Assembly (NCBI GenBank): GCA_022225965.2
Contig: JAKJXP020000003.1
Span: forward strand, 186,001-250,000
DNA: 64,000 nucleotides
Source: Diatrype stigma
Taxonomy: Eukaryota > Ascomycota > Sordariomycetes > Xylariales > Diatrypaceae
Direction of reading: 5' to 3'
Part shown: piece by piece, positions 1-11,031 of the stretch
Numbering within the stretch: the first letter of the stretch is position 1
Layout: each line of letters starts with the position of its first letter
Made by a program: the position numbers and the translations under genes
Notes under the pieces: model-generated
Databases searched by the model: none
What the model was told of the DNA's origin: nothing
What the model saw: only the letters and a program-made list of their open reading frames with translations

Positions 1-1633
1 AAGTTATTTTCGAAATTATTTAAAAAAAGCCTTATTAATAAGTTTATATTATAACATTATGTCGGCAAATCCTAATAATAAATGCCTTCTTCAAAATATC
101 GACGACTCATCTTCCGAACGAAGAAATAAAATGAACCAAAAACGGAGCTTTTTAAACGAATTTGGATTAAGCCCTTTTAAAAAAAACATAAGCTTATTAT
201 CCGGTTCCGAAATAAAATATACAATACCAAAACGTATTAGCATTTTCGATTTTACCGCTAATATCTTCCGCAAATTAAATATCTCGAACAAAAAGAATGC
301 ACCTTATAACGCTAAGGAAAAAAATAAATTTCGCATAATTGCCATAAATAATTTACCTTTATCGAATAATTCAAAACGAACCGGCTTTATATTAAACGTA
401 ATAAAAAACCCAATATGTTATTAATATATTAAAATTATAAAGAATAAATTTTAAAAATAATAAATAATAACATTTAAATATAAAGCAATAAAAGCAAAAA
501 AAAACGAACGCATAAAAAAAGCAAAGGAAGTAATTAAAATTAATCAAAAAAAAGGCCGAATTAAAAATACCGAATAAATATATCCGATAAATCGCATTTT
601 TAAAATTAAATAACGAACTAATATATAAAAAGAATTTAACGAAAAAGCAATAATTAAAAAAACGGCTTATAATTATATATAAGCAATGCCGTATTACTTT
701 AAATTATTCCAAAAATGCTGCGACAACTTTAAGTAATAGCATATTCTTTTTACGAAGTTATTAAGTATTAACGAAATATAAAAAGGCCGCAAAAGCCGTT
801 AAACGAATAACGATAAGCGATGTATTAATATATTTATCGTTAATAAATTCCGTATTAATCCGCATATTAATTATTATACATTAAAAATAAAATGATTTAC
901 GATTTAATAAGATATTATTAATCGAAAACCGCTTAATTTTAAATATATAAATTTTTATATGCCTATTATTTAATTGCATTACCGATTTCCATTTTAAGGC
1001 CTTTATTAATTATTTGCATCTTAATTTTCCGTTACCTTCGTTACGTATATTACGAAAGCGTTATAATAAATATGCCGAAACGATCGTTAAAAAAAAGCTT
1101 AAAGACATTATCGAAGATTTTTATATTAACGTAACGCATAATATATAAATTAATTCCGGACTTGTATGGAATTTTTAAAATATATACGTACATTTCGTTA
1201 ATAAAAAATAAAATCCTAGATACGTTTTTATTAACATATACCCATGCGATAACAAAAAAACAAAACCAAGTACTAAAAAAATCTATAAAGTATTAAATAA
1301 ATACGATTTTGCCGTACGGTTTTAAGTAATTACGGTAAACGGCGGGCTTAATTTTTCGATTAAGTATATACGAAAGTTCCTAATTAAAAACCGTAAATAA
1401 TTAAATATAAATTCCAAATAAATCGAAAACGTAAGCCATTTTTATTGCTTTTTTTATGTATTACAAATAATTAATAAAAACATTTATAAAGGGCTTAGCA
1501 TTAAATAAGCCAAAAGATCCGTAAAAAATATAGGAAAAAAAGTAAAAAAGAACGAAAACGACAAGGTTAAAATATTTAAGATTATTCTTAATAACGTGGC
1601 TAATACTTTAAAGAAAATACGTATTTAATTCCA

Positions 1634-1672
1634 TTTTGCGTATTAATTTGCGTATTAATTTACGTATTAATT
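1634..1672 (+). repeat. Short tandem array of a CGTATTAAT-type unit
   Basis: Three copies of an 11-12 bp unit (cgtattaattt). Relatives of the same unit recur at about 850-875, 4055-4090, 4483-4542 (five copies, tattaatccg period) and 4930-4975, so a simple motif is scattered through the whole RIP block. At least two arrays sit where introns of the H3-like relic are expected. Confidence 0.6.
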
Positions 1673-4012
1673 TAAATTTTAAATGCAATAAATAATGACG
1701 TATATTAATTTTAATACTAAGCGTTAAAAAAAATTTACGGCCATTAAATAAAGGCTTATAAATAATAAGCTTTTATAGCTAAATCGTTATTTAAAGCTTA
1801 TTCGTAACATCCGCATAAAATAAAATTCCATTATATTAATATTAATTCGAATATACGTTTTATGAATAATAATTGAAAAATATATATTGGAAAAACATTT
1901 AAAAAAGAAAATCAAAATTACGAAAGCGATATTATAAATCCTAAGTTATATCATTAATATTATTAAAATTTTTATTTACTTAATAAACCTATTCGGTTTT
2001 AGCAAAAAATGCAATATCAATTACGTATTTAAAGGCTATAAGTTAATAATTTATTATTTAACCGTTTATAAAAATTATGTTACGGAAAAACTTAAAACCG
2101 AAAATTACTTAACGTAATTAAAAAAGATTAATTATATTCTCGATCTCGCTTTTTTTAAATTAAAAAATCATTAATAAAAAACTTTTATTAATAATAAGAA
2201 ATATTTTATTACTGTTATACTTTTATATTTATCCAGCCGCAAAACAAATTCCAAGCATTTTAATAAATGGCAAAAATATTTCGGGAAAAAATTAAATAAT
2301 AAATATATCAAAACCGAAATTATCCGTTATTTTAAGAAATATTACGAACCGTATTATATTAAATACGGTAACGAATTAGCTACTTTTAATTATATTTAAT
2401 ATGCCCGATAACGAAATTAACCGGATATAACGGAAATAATAACCGATTATTAATTAATAAGTTCTTAAAAAATACCCTTATAATTGCAATATTAACTTAA
2501 AACTTGTTAATATTATATAGCCATTTATATTTTCTTTTTTTTACGCATTAAACGAAATATTATTCCTAAAGCCGTTAAATCTTATTATCGATAAATATTT
2601 AAAAATGGATCAATTAATTTAAGGCTATCTTAAAATTAATACGTTAATTAATATAATTAAATCTAAAGCCTAATTAAATTGCTCTTTAATTTTAGGCAAA
2701 GTTAAAACGTTTATTATTTAGTTTTATTACATTTATCCGTAATGTTTTTAATATTTAATCCGTTATTGTAATAATAAAACGGACATAAAACTGGATTCGA
2801 TTAATATATTATTTCAATCGATCTTTAATTAATCCGGATGCGTTTAAAACTTTTTTTTTAGTTATTTTCTTTTTTCGTTACAAAGTACTTACGTTTTTCG
2901 AAAATATACTTTATAACGAAAGAAATAACGATAGCAACGAAATTAATATATTCCGGAAAAAGCAGGAACTTAAAGACGCGTTTAAATTTTTATTTTCCAA
3001 TATAATAGCGCTTCCGCCATTGATTCGAAACGGATCTGGTTTTTATATATCCGAATTTGGGCATAATCCTGGTTTTGAATAAGCCTTTTTTGGATTCGTT
3101 TTAATTAAACAGGTTTACGATATAATCGAAATGCAAAAATCGAAAACCGTTATTGCTAATAAAACTCGACTTATTATATCTTTCGCTCGAAATAAAAATA
3201 AATAAAAAAAAGCAATAACAATAACAATCCAAAATTAACCGGAGCTTAAAAAAAATGTTATAACAAAAACTAAACGAACGGTAATCTAGTTAATTCTTTA
3301 AAATTAATGTATTTCTTATAATAATAATAATATCTTTTACGTATTTATTATTTATTTCTTTTTATTATATTAATTAATTTAAATATAAAATAAATATTAT
3401 AAATTAAATATTTAATAAATATTTAAGTTAAATCTTAATAATAAAGATTTTATATAAAGAATTTATTATATAATTAAAATATAAAAAATATAATATATAT
3501 TATTTTAATTATATTTTAATTATATAAAAATTTACTTATTTTATTTATTTATAAAATATAAAGAAATATAATATTAAAATTAAAATAAATATTATAAAAA
3601 GTATTTATTATTATATAATTTAAAAAGTATTTTAAAATAAAAGTATTTTAAAATAATTTAAATATTAAAAAATTTTATAAATTTTAAATTTTTATTATTT
3701 TTTAAAGCTAATATTATAAGTATAATATATATATATATATATATTTCGATATAGGATTTTATAACCAATCCATTATAGCCATTGCTAATCGTTAACAGCC
3801 GCGTTTTATATTTTATAGCTAACGGACCCATTAAAATGTATATTAGCGTGGTTTTAGCTGTACGTACCGTAGTTACTTCCTTTTTTAACCTCCAATTCCG
3901 CTAAGATTTTCCCTTCGTTGCGTTTTCGTAAAACCCCCGATTTAAATTAAAATTAATTAATACTTTCCGTTTTGGTTGCTTATTTGGCCGATTTCCGGGT
4001 TTTGCGGCCATT

Positions 4013-4626
4013 ATGGCGTATACGAAATAAACCGATATGTTATCGCTTTTTTTGCATATTAATTAACGTATTAATCGACGTATTAATCGCTTAATAGCTA
4101 AGCCAAATGCGACTAAAGGCAAAAATAAAGGCAAAGGCATAAGCAAAAATAAAGGCAAAGGCAAAGCCAAAAATAAGGCAGTACTTAAAAAGCTAAATAT
4201 AAAACGCCGCCGCTTTAAGCCTAATAATAAGTATTAAATTATTTTCGTATTTTATTTATTAAAAAAACGTTAATCTGATATAGCCGTTATATTTCAAAAG
4301 ATCCGTTTTAAATAAAAGAAAGTTTATAAAAAGCCGGCGATTTTAAAAACGCCTTTTTAACGATTAATTCGAAAAATTGCCCAAGATTTGTATTTAAATA
4401 TTCGAATATAAACTGCTGCTTTAAAAGCGTTATAAAAAGCTGCAAAAAAAATTATTATCATTTTTATAATTAATAAGTTACATATTAATCCGTATATTAA
4501 TCCGCGTATTAATCCGTATATTAATCCGTATATTAATCGTTTATAATTATTAATTTATGCGTTATTTATAATAAGCGTATTATCATTTAAGCGAAAGATA
4601 TATAATTAACTTACTAAATTCGCCGA
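4013..4626 (+). pseudogene. RIP-mutated histone H3-like gene
   Basis: Successive segments match histone H3 in order. At 4013 M-A-x-T-K-stop-T fits MARTKQT, with the stop at the Gln codon. 4097-4180 is a Lys/Gly-rich tail expanded by short repeats. 4180-4227 reads ST*KAKYKRRRFKPNN (H3: ..KKPHRYKPGT). 4286-4318 reads V-I-F-Q-K-I-R-F-K-stop-K (VALREIRRYQK). 4352-4387 reads PF*RLIRKIAQD (PFQRLVREIAQD). 4409-4446 reads *TAALKAL*KAAK (QSAALKALQEAAE). 4537-4626 reads F..-NLCVIYNKRIII, then AKDI*LTY*IRR (NLCAIHAKRVTI, KDIQLARRIR). The changes are those RIP makes: Gln to stop, Glu to Lys, His to Tyr, Ala to Thr, Arg to stop. Frames change between segments. The gaps at 4034-4096, 4228-4285 and about 4475-4536 look like decayed introns. 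H3 is normally single or low copy, so a RIP-mutated copy implies duplication, probably inside a mobile element. Confidence 0.8.
4483..4542 (+). repeat. Tandem tattaatccg array within the H3-like relic
   Basis: Five imperfect copies of a 10-12 bp unit separate the H3 alpha-2 segment (ending at about 4450) from the NLC segment (about 4550). An intron position or an expansion inside an intron is the simplest reading. Confidence 0.7.
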
Positions 4627-4896
4627 ATTATGGATCTTATTAATCCAGATTATCTCGGCCTTACGGCAAAACCTACGAGCTTTTTCGTAGCTATAAATAA
4701 ACGAAATAAATAAAATGCTAAAGCTAAAAATGTTATACGTATTTAGGTAATTAAAAAGCTACATAATAAGGAAAACCAACAGTTTTTCGAACGTCGGGCA
4801 AAAAAGATATCCGTAAGCCAAAACGTTAAGCCTAAAGAACTTATGGTGGCTTTAAAAAATAAAGAGCTTAAAAAAAATAAAAAACGTTATATTTAA
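4627..4896 (+). pseudogene. C-terminal extension after the H3-like fold
   Basis: The frame that ends the H3-like relic does not stop at the usual RGERA-type terminus. It runs on for about 90 codons with only two stops (TAA at 4711, TAG at 4744), both explainable as mutated Gln codons, before TAA at 4894. The decoded segment is Lys-rich and includes NPDYLGLTAKP near its start and FFERRAKKISVSQNVKPKEL later. I recognise no domain. It may be a real extension of the H3-like protein, or a second gene read in the same frame. Confidence 0.5.
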
Positions 4897-5085
4897 AAGA
4901 AATTACGTACTTTCGGTAAAGCTTTCGGTAAAGCTTAATATGCAGATTAATATGCAAATTAATACGCGCATTAAGTATTACGTTTAAATTTTAGCTTAAT
5001 TGTAATGCTTTAATTTTATTTTATAAAACGTTTTATTATACGAATAAAATAAATTCGTATATATAAATTATTTAAATAAATAATT

Positions 5086-5129
5086 ATTAGTTATTTATTT
5101 ATTAAATTGCTAATTAATAAATAACTAAT
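5086..5129. repeat. Perfect 14-bp inverted repeat
   Basis: The arms at 5086-5099 and 5116-5129 are exact reverse complements, separated by 16 nt. A second, imperfect pair (5171-5186 against 5251-5266, 14/16 matches) follows. The cluster lies just where the RIP-degraded block gives way to normal sequence, so it may be the terminal region of the element. Confidence 0.6.
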
Positions 5130-5199
5130 GGTTATTATTTTAATTAATAAGTAATCAGTAATTAATTATTTTAACCAATAGGTAACCGGCTAATAGCTT

Positions 5200-5774
5200 A
5201 TACCATTAATAATTATCCACCAATGGGGATAACCACAACGGTTTTTCAATGATTACCCATTGGTTACCCACGGCAAGGCGTATACATAATGAGACAAGCA
5301 GTAAATATCGGTAGCCTTATCATTATTATCATGTTATCATATATATCAATATGTAGTTGGCGCGGTAAGGCACTGATGGTTACGGTGTTACTACATAATA
5401 GGGGTGTTTAGTGCCCCATTGGTGGTGGCAGAGGTGTGCGTGTATTATAACAATGTCACATTGCCAGGATATATATTCTTGGCACCTGTGTCGCACATAT
5501 GATGTGATAGTCTTGCATCAAGTCGAGAAGGCTGCCCTGTCACAATTGTCTCCCAGACCCTGTACCGACATATTCTGTCATCCTGCGCCTCACCTACCAA
5601 CTACAAGCTGCAAACGATGTTTGCCAGGATCTACACCTTAAACATTACTTTTGCCATCTCTCCCGATTTCAACTCACCATCGCATAGCCGCCGTGCCCTA
5701 AACTGATATACACAGGCACTTCTAACCCGGTATTCAACTAAGAGTAGTAACCTCTATGACACCTACCTGAAGAC
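5200..5774. other. Intergenic, P450 upstream region
   Basis: Normal composition returns here. A 76-codon open frame at 5411-5641 has no family resemblance and is not called. Pyrimidine-rich stretches before 5775 are consistent with a fungal promoter and 5' UTR. Confidence 0.5.
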
Positions 5775-7482
5775 ATGGGGGCCTTCGATACCGTACACTC
5801 AGTGGCAGTGTATGCTGCTTACTTTGCTGTTTCCTACGTGAGAACACTTCAATATACTTGCTTGGCTTACTGCTTTGCTGACATCGTTGGTCTGGAAGGC
5901 TTTCTTGCTCCTAGCTTATCGCCTTACTTTGCATCCTTTGCGCAATTATCCGGGCCCGTTCCTCGGGAAGATATTAGACGGCTATGGAGGATACTATGCG
6001 GCTCGGAGAACGGTTCATCTGACTACATATCAGAACCATGTGAGATATGGTACAGTTGCAGACCTATCGCCAGGCATTACCACATCACGCTTACATCGTT
6101 CATAGGGTCTGTCTTTAGACAGGGGCCTAACCGTCTCCTATTTAACACTGCCAACGCCCTACAAGGTGAGGTCCGATAGTATTTCCGACCCCTAGGTAGT
6201 CCCTGACAGTGTCACAAAAGACATATACCTAAACCAGCGAGTTGCCAAGTCACCATTGTATGGATTAGCACAACTCAACTCCAAGGGAAATGTGTTCGAC
6301 ACTTTGGATATTGACGAGCATCGGCGGAAACGGAAAATCGTCAGCCAGCCCATTACAGAACGGGCTATGCGTGAATACGAGCCTTCCATGATCGAGCACG
6401 TCGATACATTCGTCGAGCAGCTGGCAGCCTCTGCTCGGACCTCCGAGCCCGTCAACATGACCAAGCGCTGCATGTGGCTCGGGGGTGATGTTGCGGGAGA
6501 TCTCGGGTTCGGGTACCCCTTCAAGATGCAGACCGATGATAACGAGAACCAGTGGCTACAGGGCGGGCTGGCCCTGGCAAGCGCTCGCATCAATGTCTAC
6601 ATGCAAACCCCACTCGTCCACATGCTCGAGCCTCTCATCCAGATCATCATCAAGCAGGCGATCAACAAGGTGAACGGGATTGCGGCCACGATGATCCAGG
6701 CTCGCGTGGCGCAGGAGAAGAACGCGAAGCGGGATCTGTATTCCTTCGCCATCGACCACATGGGGGGTGCTGATCTAGAAGACAGCGAGCTCTGGGCCGA
6801 AGCCTTCTTCTTCATCCTGGCGGGCGGCAACACGACGGCGGCGGTGATGAGCGGCCTGTTCTTCTACCTGTCCCGGTATCCCGATTGTTACAGGAGGCTG
6901 GCCGAGGAGATCCGCACCACGTTTGCGGCCCCCGACGAGATACGATCGGGCGAGCAACTTCGGCGCTGCGAGTACCTCCGCGCTTGCATCAACGAGGCCC
7001 TCCGCCTGGCAACGCCGAACACGGCGACAATGTGGCGACGCCAGTCGCCAAACGACCAGACCAAGGAACCTCTGGTGATTGACGGGCACGTCGTTCCTCC
7101 AGGCACGGACATCGGGGTAAACATGTATTCCATCCATCGTAACGAGGCGTATTTCCCCGACCCCTTCATCTTCCGACCCGAGCGCTGGTTGGAGTCGTCA
7201 CCGAAACAGCTGGCGATCATGCAGAAGGCTTGGGCTCCCTTCACATTGGGCGCGCACTCCTGTCCGGGGAAGGCTGTTGCTTATCTAGAGCTGAGTTTCA
7301 CCCTCGCCCGGACACTCTGGGAATTTGATTTTGAGCCCGCGCCTGGGGCACTCGGCCGGATTGGGGCAGGCGAGTCAGGAAGAACCGATGGTAGGGACAA
7401 GGAGTACGAATACCAGCTGTATGATACCTTTTCGGCTATGCACTACGGGCCGGTCTTGATGTTTCACGCTCGTGAGGGCTGA
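5775..7482 (+). CDS. Cytochrome P450 monooxygenase
   Basis: Model: exons 5775-5837, 5899-6049, 6106-6165 and 6221-7482, 511 residues. These are haem-thiolate monooxygenases, ER-anchored in fungi. The first 45 residues hold a membrane helix and the usual hinge (YRLTLHPL..YPGP). The I-helix reads AGGNTTAA (292-299), the K-helix ExxR is EALR (350-353), PERW is at 411-414, and the haem loop FTLGAHSCPG has the Cys ligand at about 439. Two motif residues are atypical: Asn instead of Asp/Glu in the I-helix and His instead of Arg in the haem loop. Introns 1 and 3 end in AAG, each 14-17 nt after a CTGAC branch site; this choice restores ..YAFLLLAYRL and ALQDIYLNQ, as the family requires. The substrate cannot be inferred; no biosynthetic partner genes lie next to it. 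Confidence 0.9.
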
Positions 7483-8704
7483 CGCAACGGCCGTTGGTTT
7501 CGACGTTGAGGGATCTTGGCATTGATTTACTTCTGATTGACGTTGCAGTATATTATGAGGATAGGGGAAAAGGGAGTGGGGGCAGGGAGATTTGACTTTC
7601 GCCCCTATATATGATCGCACTTCCATCTAGCGTTTAGTTTGAACCTAATCAGACTATCCGAACTTTCTATCATATGCCCTATGATCAAACACACGCTGTT
7701 CCGCGACCAACTCCAGCACAATACATCGTCTGGTCCGATTGCTCATGGTGGTATTATGGTAATCTTTGATACATTTGACTCACGATTTGGTATATTCCAG
7801 ATTCAACCTCCTGGGGTAGGAAGAGGTATATATTCAACCCCATTGCAAAATGTCAGAACCACATTCAAGTAGTAGTATCATTTCCGTTCTCTCCCAGGGT
7901 TGACGTAGTGTTTAGGATGTTGCTTTCAAATATATAACATGGCAATGTCTATATGCGTAATTGTCCAGTCACTCCCGAGGTCCCATCGTACGTCTCTCGG
8001 TTTATGCGAGTGGTACCAGACGTATTACAGGTGCAAAGCTACAGAGGAAAATGATGTAGAGTAGAACTATTCGAACCAGATGTGGCTCTAATTTACAGTG
8101 GAGTGCTAGCCTAAGAGGTGGCAATTATTATGGGTTGAGGGGCTATTCCGCTGTATTATTGTATGTATGTATTGTACTGTACCTAAGGGGGTAAGCAAAA
8201 CACAGGCGTCGCCAGGCCCGATCGAACTACTAAATTCTCAGCACTAATAACTGCAAAGTCATCCAAACTCTCTCAATATGCGTTGCGGATAACGGCACTC
8301 GTCTCTGACATCCCAGAACACGTCAATACCACTCAGGGGTTGTTTTTCCATTTGGTACGAAGACACTTCATACGCTTAGTGATTAATCTTACATGTAATC
8401 TTGAAAGAGACCGGGAGCACGAAATACATCTCGTTTTATGGCGAGCGCAACTCGCTATGACCGGTATGTTGTCCGGCCCCTCGCCTGTCTAGGTGCCGAC
8501 TGAGCCGGCTTGGCGCCGGCCCCTCCGTACGGAGCAAAGTGTGGGTCATGTACGGCAGTGGGATCCGAGATACACGTTTCCAACCGATCAAAGGATAAGT
8601 GACATTTTTCTTCACCGATTGTTTTCACTTTGGTTACTCTCGGTCCGCTGCGTACAATAAACAGGACGTTGGATGTACGATGCTTCTGGTGGGTTACGGT
8701 GATA
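7483..8704. other. Intergenic 7.5-8.7 kb
   Basis: No coding signal beyond short chance frames (7639-7872, 8283-8492). It holds the P450 3' end and the promoter of the next gene. I see no repeat or RNA gene. Confidence 0.5.
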
Positions 8705-11031
8705 ATGTATCTCATCACAGATGGGGATGCCGCCGAAAAGCCTTACCACTGCTCATACAATGACACGTACGTCATTCATTATGGGTTCGAAGATATCGGT
8801 ATGATGCAATCGTTGAATGGGTAGCTAGCCAAGCCATGCTAACTGTCTATCCCAGATGAAAGTGTGGCAGTGAAGGAGTTCCTATGTCTCTGCCGGGACC
8901 TCCGTGAGGTCGGTCTTCAAATCGAGGTCCAGCCTGGGGAATCCCAGTCTCTGCTCATCTTCGCCAAAGCACCCAAAGACCTTCTCGTCGCCAAGGTCTA
9001 TAAATCGAGGTGAGTTTGACCCGACAGGACAAGACTATGGGGTAAGACACTCATCGAGGACGTTACCGCAGGGTGAAAGATTACTTATACGGCATCACCG
9101 ATGCCGTACCTGAGATTGGCAATGGTTACTTTGAAGCCGAGGATATCCTCTCGGTATACCACCTTGTCAGCTGGTCCAAGGAGAATGGTGGTGCCGGCAT
9201 CACACCCGGACTCGGCAAATGGAAGAATGTCAAGTCCATCTTCCCGATCCACAACGGGCCGGTCAACGAGGCCCTGCTGAAGCACCTGAGCACGCAGCTC
9301 TTCCTAAGAACAGCCGACCTCGATCGCATCCGGAACCTGTTCGGAAGCAAGGTCGCCTTCTACTTCGCCTTCATGCAGACGTACTTGCGCTTCCTGTCCT
9401 TCTCCGCCGTGACGGGAGCCCTGGCATGGGCTTTCCTCCCAAAGTACTCGTTCCTGTATGCCGTCGTCACGCTGTGTGGGTGCACGGTATTTCTGGAGTA
9501 CTGGAAGATTCGACAGGCCGAGCTCTGCGTGCGGTGGAATGTGAGGGGCGTCGAGATCTTGAAGGTCAACCAGCACAAGTTCCGACACGAGAAGATCATC
9601 GTCGACGCGGCCGGTAGGACGAAGTACTACTTCCCGAGGTGGAAGACCATAGCGCGACAGCTGCTCCAGATCCCGTTCTTCGCCGCAGCGCTGCTGGCCC
9701 TGGGAGCCGTCATCACGCTCGTGTTCGCCGTCGAGATCATCATCAGCGAGGCCTACGACGGACCGTACAAGTGGTGCCTGGAATACCTCCCTACTTTGCT
9801 CCTGGCCGCTGCTCTTCCCTCGATGAACTCGTGTCTAGAGTTTATCGCGGCTCAATTGGCCGAGTACGAGAACCACCGCACGCTCGATCACTACGACATG
9901 TCGCTCACCCAGAAGCTCTTCGGGCTGAGCTTCATCGCCAACTACCTCCCCATCCTACTGAGCGCGTTCGTGTACATACCGTTGGGCGACGTCATCGTCC
10001 CCCAGCTTCAATGTTGCCTAACGACCGTGCTGGGAGAGCGTCTCGGTCGCCACCTGCACAACACATCTTTCCGAAAGGACACCGACAGGTTGCGCAACGA
10101 GCTCATCGCTCTCACCATCACGGGGCAGCTATGCGACGCGATCCAGGAGTTCGTGGTGCCTTACATCATGCACAGAGCAAAGGGCTGGTACTCGGCTTAC
10201 CGCTCCTACCGCTCGCTACCGCCGCACTTGTCGTCATCGTCATCGCCGCCATCACCACCCAGCGCGCTGCTCGCGCCGCTAGGCGAGACCCCGAGCTCGA
10301 CCCCGACGGGCGAGACGACTAAGGCGGCGCCCGCGGCGTTCCTGCGGAGCGTCCGGCAGCAGGCGAGCCTGCCGCGCTACAACGTGCAGTACGACATGTC
10401 GGAGATGGCGATCCAGCTGGGCCACCTGGCGCTGTTCGCGCCGGTGTGGCCGCTGGTGTCGGTGGGCTTCTTCGTCAACAACTGGCTCGAGCTGCGGTCC
10501 GACTTCTTCAAGATCTGCGCCGACCAGCAGCGCCCGCACCCCGTGCGCGCCGACGGCCTCGGGCCCTGGGTCGCCTGGCTCGACACCCTCGTCTGGCTGG
10601 GCAGCATCTGCACCGCCGCCATCGTGCACGTCATCGGCGGCGCCGAGGCTGGCGACGGCACGCTCTTTCTGGGGCGCGCGCTCGGAGCTGCGGGCCTGCA
10701 GTCGTGGTCGTGGTGGTGCTCGCTGCCTGTCACCATATGGATGGGCGAACACGTGTTCCTTGCCTGGCGGTCGGCCGTGCGGTTCGTCCTAAAGGGCATG
10801 GGCTCCGATCAGGTTCGCCGCGAGCGGGTCCAGCGATATGCACGGCGCAAGAAATACATTGAAGAGTTGGAAGCCGCTGCCGGAGTTCCGAACTCTGGAG
10901 ACCATGGCGGCGATTCTGGTACTCATATATATGACTCCGGCCTGGAAGGGGCGAAGCAGGCGGAGGTAGATAGGGGTGAAGAGGTCGGTATTCAGCTGAT
11001 TAAGACTTCGAAAATGTCGAAGCAAGATTAA
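8705..11031 (+). CDS. Anoctamin/Ist2-like membrane protein
   Basis: Exons 8705-8798, 8856-9009 and 9072-11031, 735 residues. It belongs to the anoctamin (TMEM16, DUF590) superfamily; the fungal members (Ist2, Aspergillus AnoA type) tether cortical ER to the plasma membrane and some scramble lipids. The N-terminal region (YVIHYGFEDI..EVGLQIEVQPG..LLIFAKAPKDLL..VYKSRVKDYLYGI) is the conserved cytosolic domain, restored only after splicing. Eight to ten hydrophobic segments follow, including FAFMQTYLRFLSF and LEYLPTLLLAAALPSMNSC, then the conserved YENHRT..Y..SLTQKLF stretch. A Ser/Pro-rich loop sits near residue 455-480 and the C-terminal tail is charged. Both introns have consensus ends (GTATGA..CAG, GTGAGT..CAG). 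The start is the first in-frame ATG of the first exon. The family call is firm; channel versus scramblase versus tether cannot be decided. Confidence 0.92.

Larger units (their letters stand above)
1..5200. repeat. AT-rich RIP-degraded repeat block
   Basis: The block is very rich in A+T, with TA dinucleotides everywhere, TG and CA scarce, and CG still common. That is the pattern left when CpA is converted to TpA on both strands by repeat-induced point mutation. Composition returns to normal sharply at about 5.2 kb. Long stretches read as near-open frames interrupted mainly by TAA/TAG at positions where CAA/CAG (Gln) would be expected, for example about 1030-1630 and 1890-2420 on the plus strand. 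These are decayed protein genes of a repeated element that I cannot assign to a transposon class. The 121-codon open frame at 59-424 is AT-rich chance or decayed sequence; I do not call it a gene. A histone H3-like relic lies at 4013-4626. Confidence 0.85.

Noticed and set aside
59..424. 121-codon open frame in the AT-rich block
   Set aside because: It lies in RIP-mutated DNA, has no recognisable motif, and an overlapping opposite-strand frame is equally open in part.
5411..5641. Possible small Cys/His-rich gene before the P450
   Set aside because: No homology pattern, poor codon use, and it sits where the P450 promoter should be.
10279..10799. Long antisense frames over the anoctamin gene
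   Set aside because: They are shadows of GC-rich third positions on the coding strand; the same applies opposite the SDR, the esterase, the glutaredoxin and 59504-60763.
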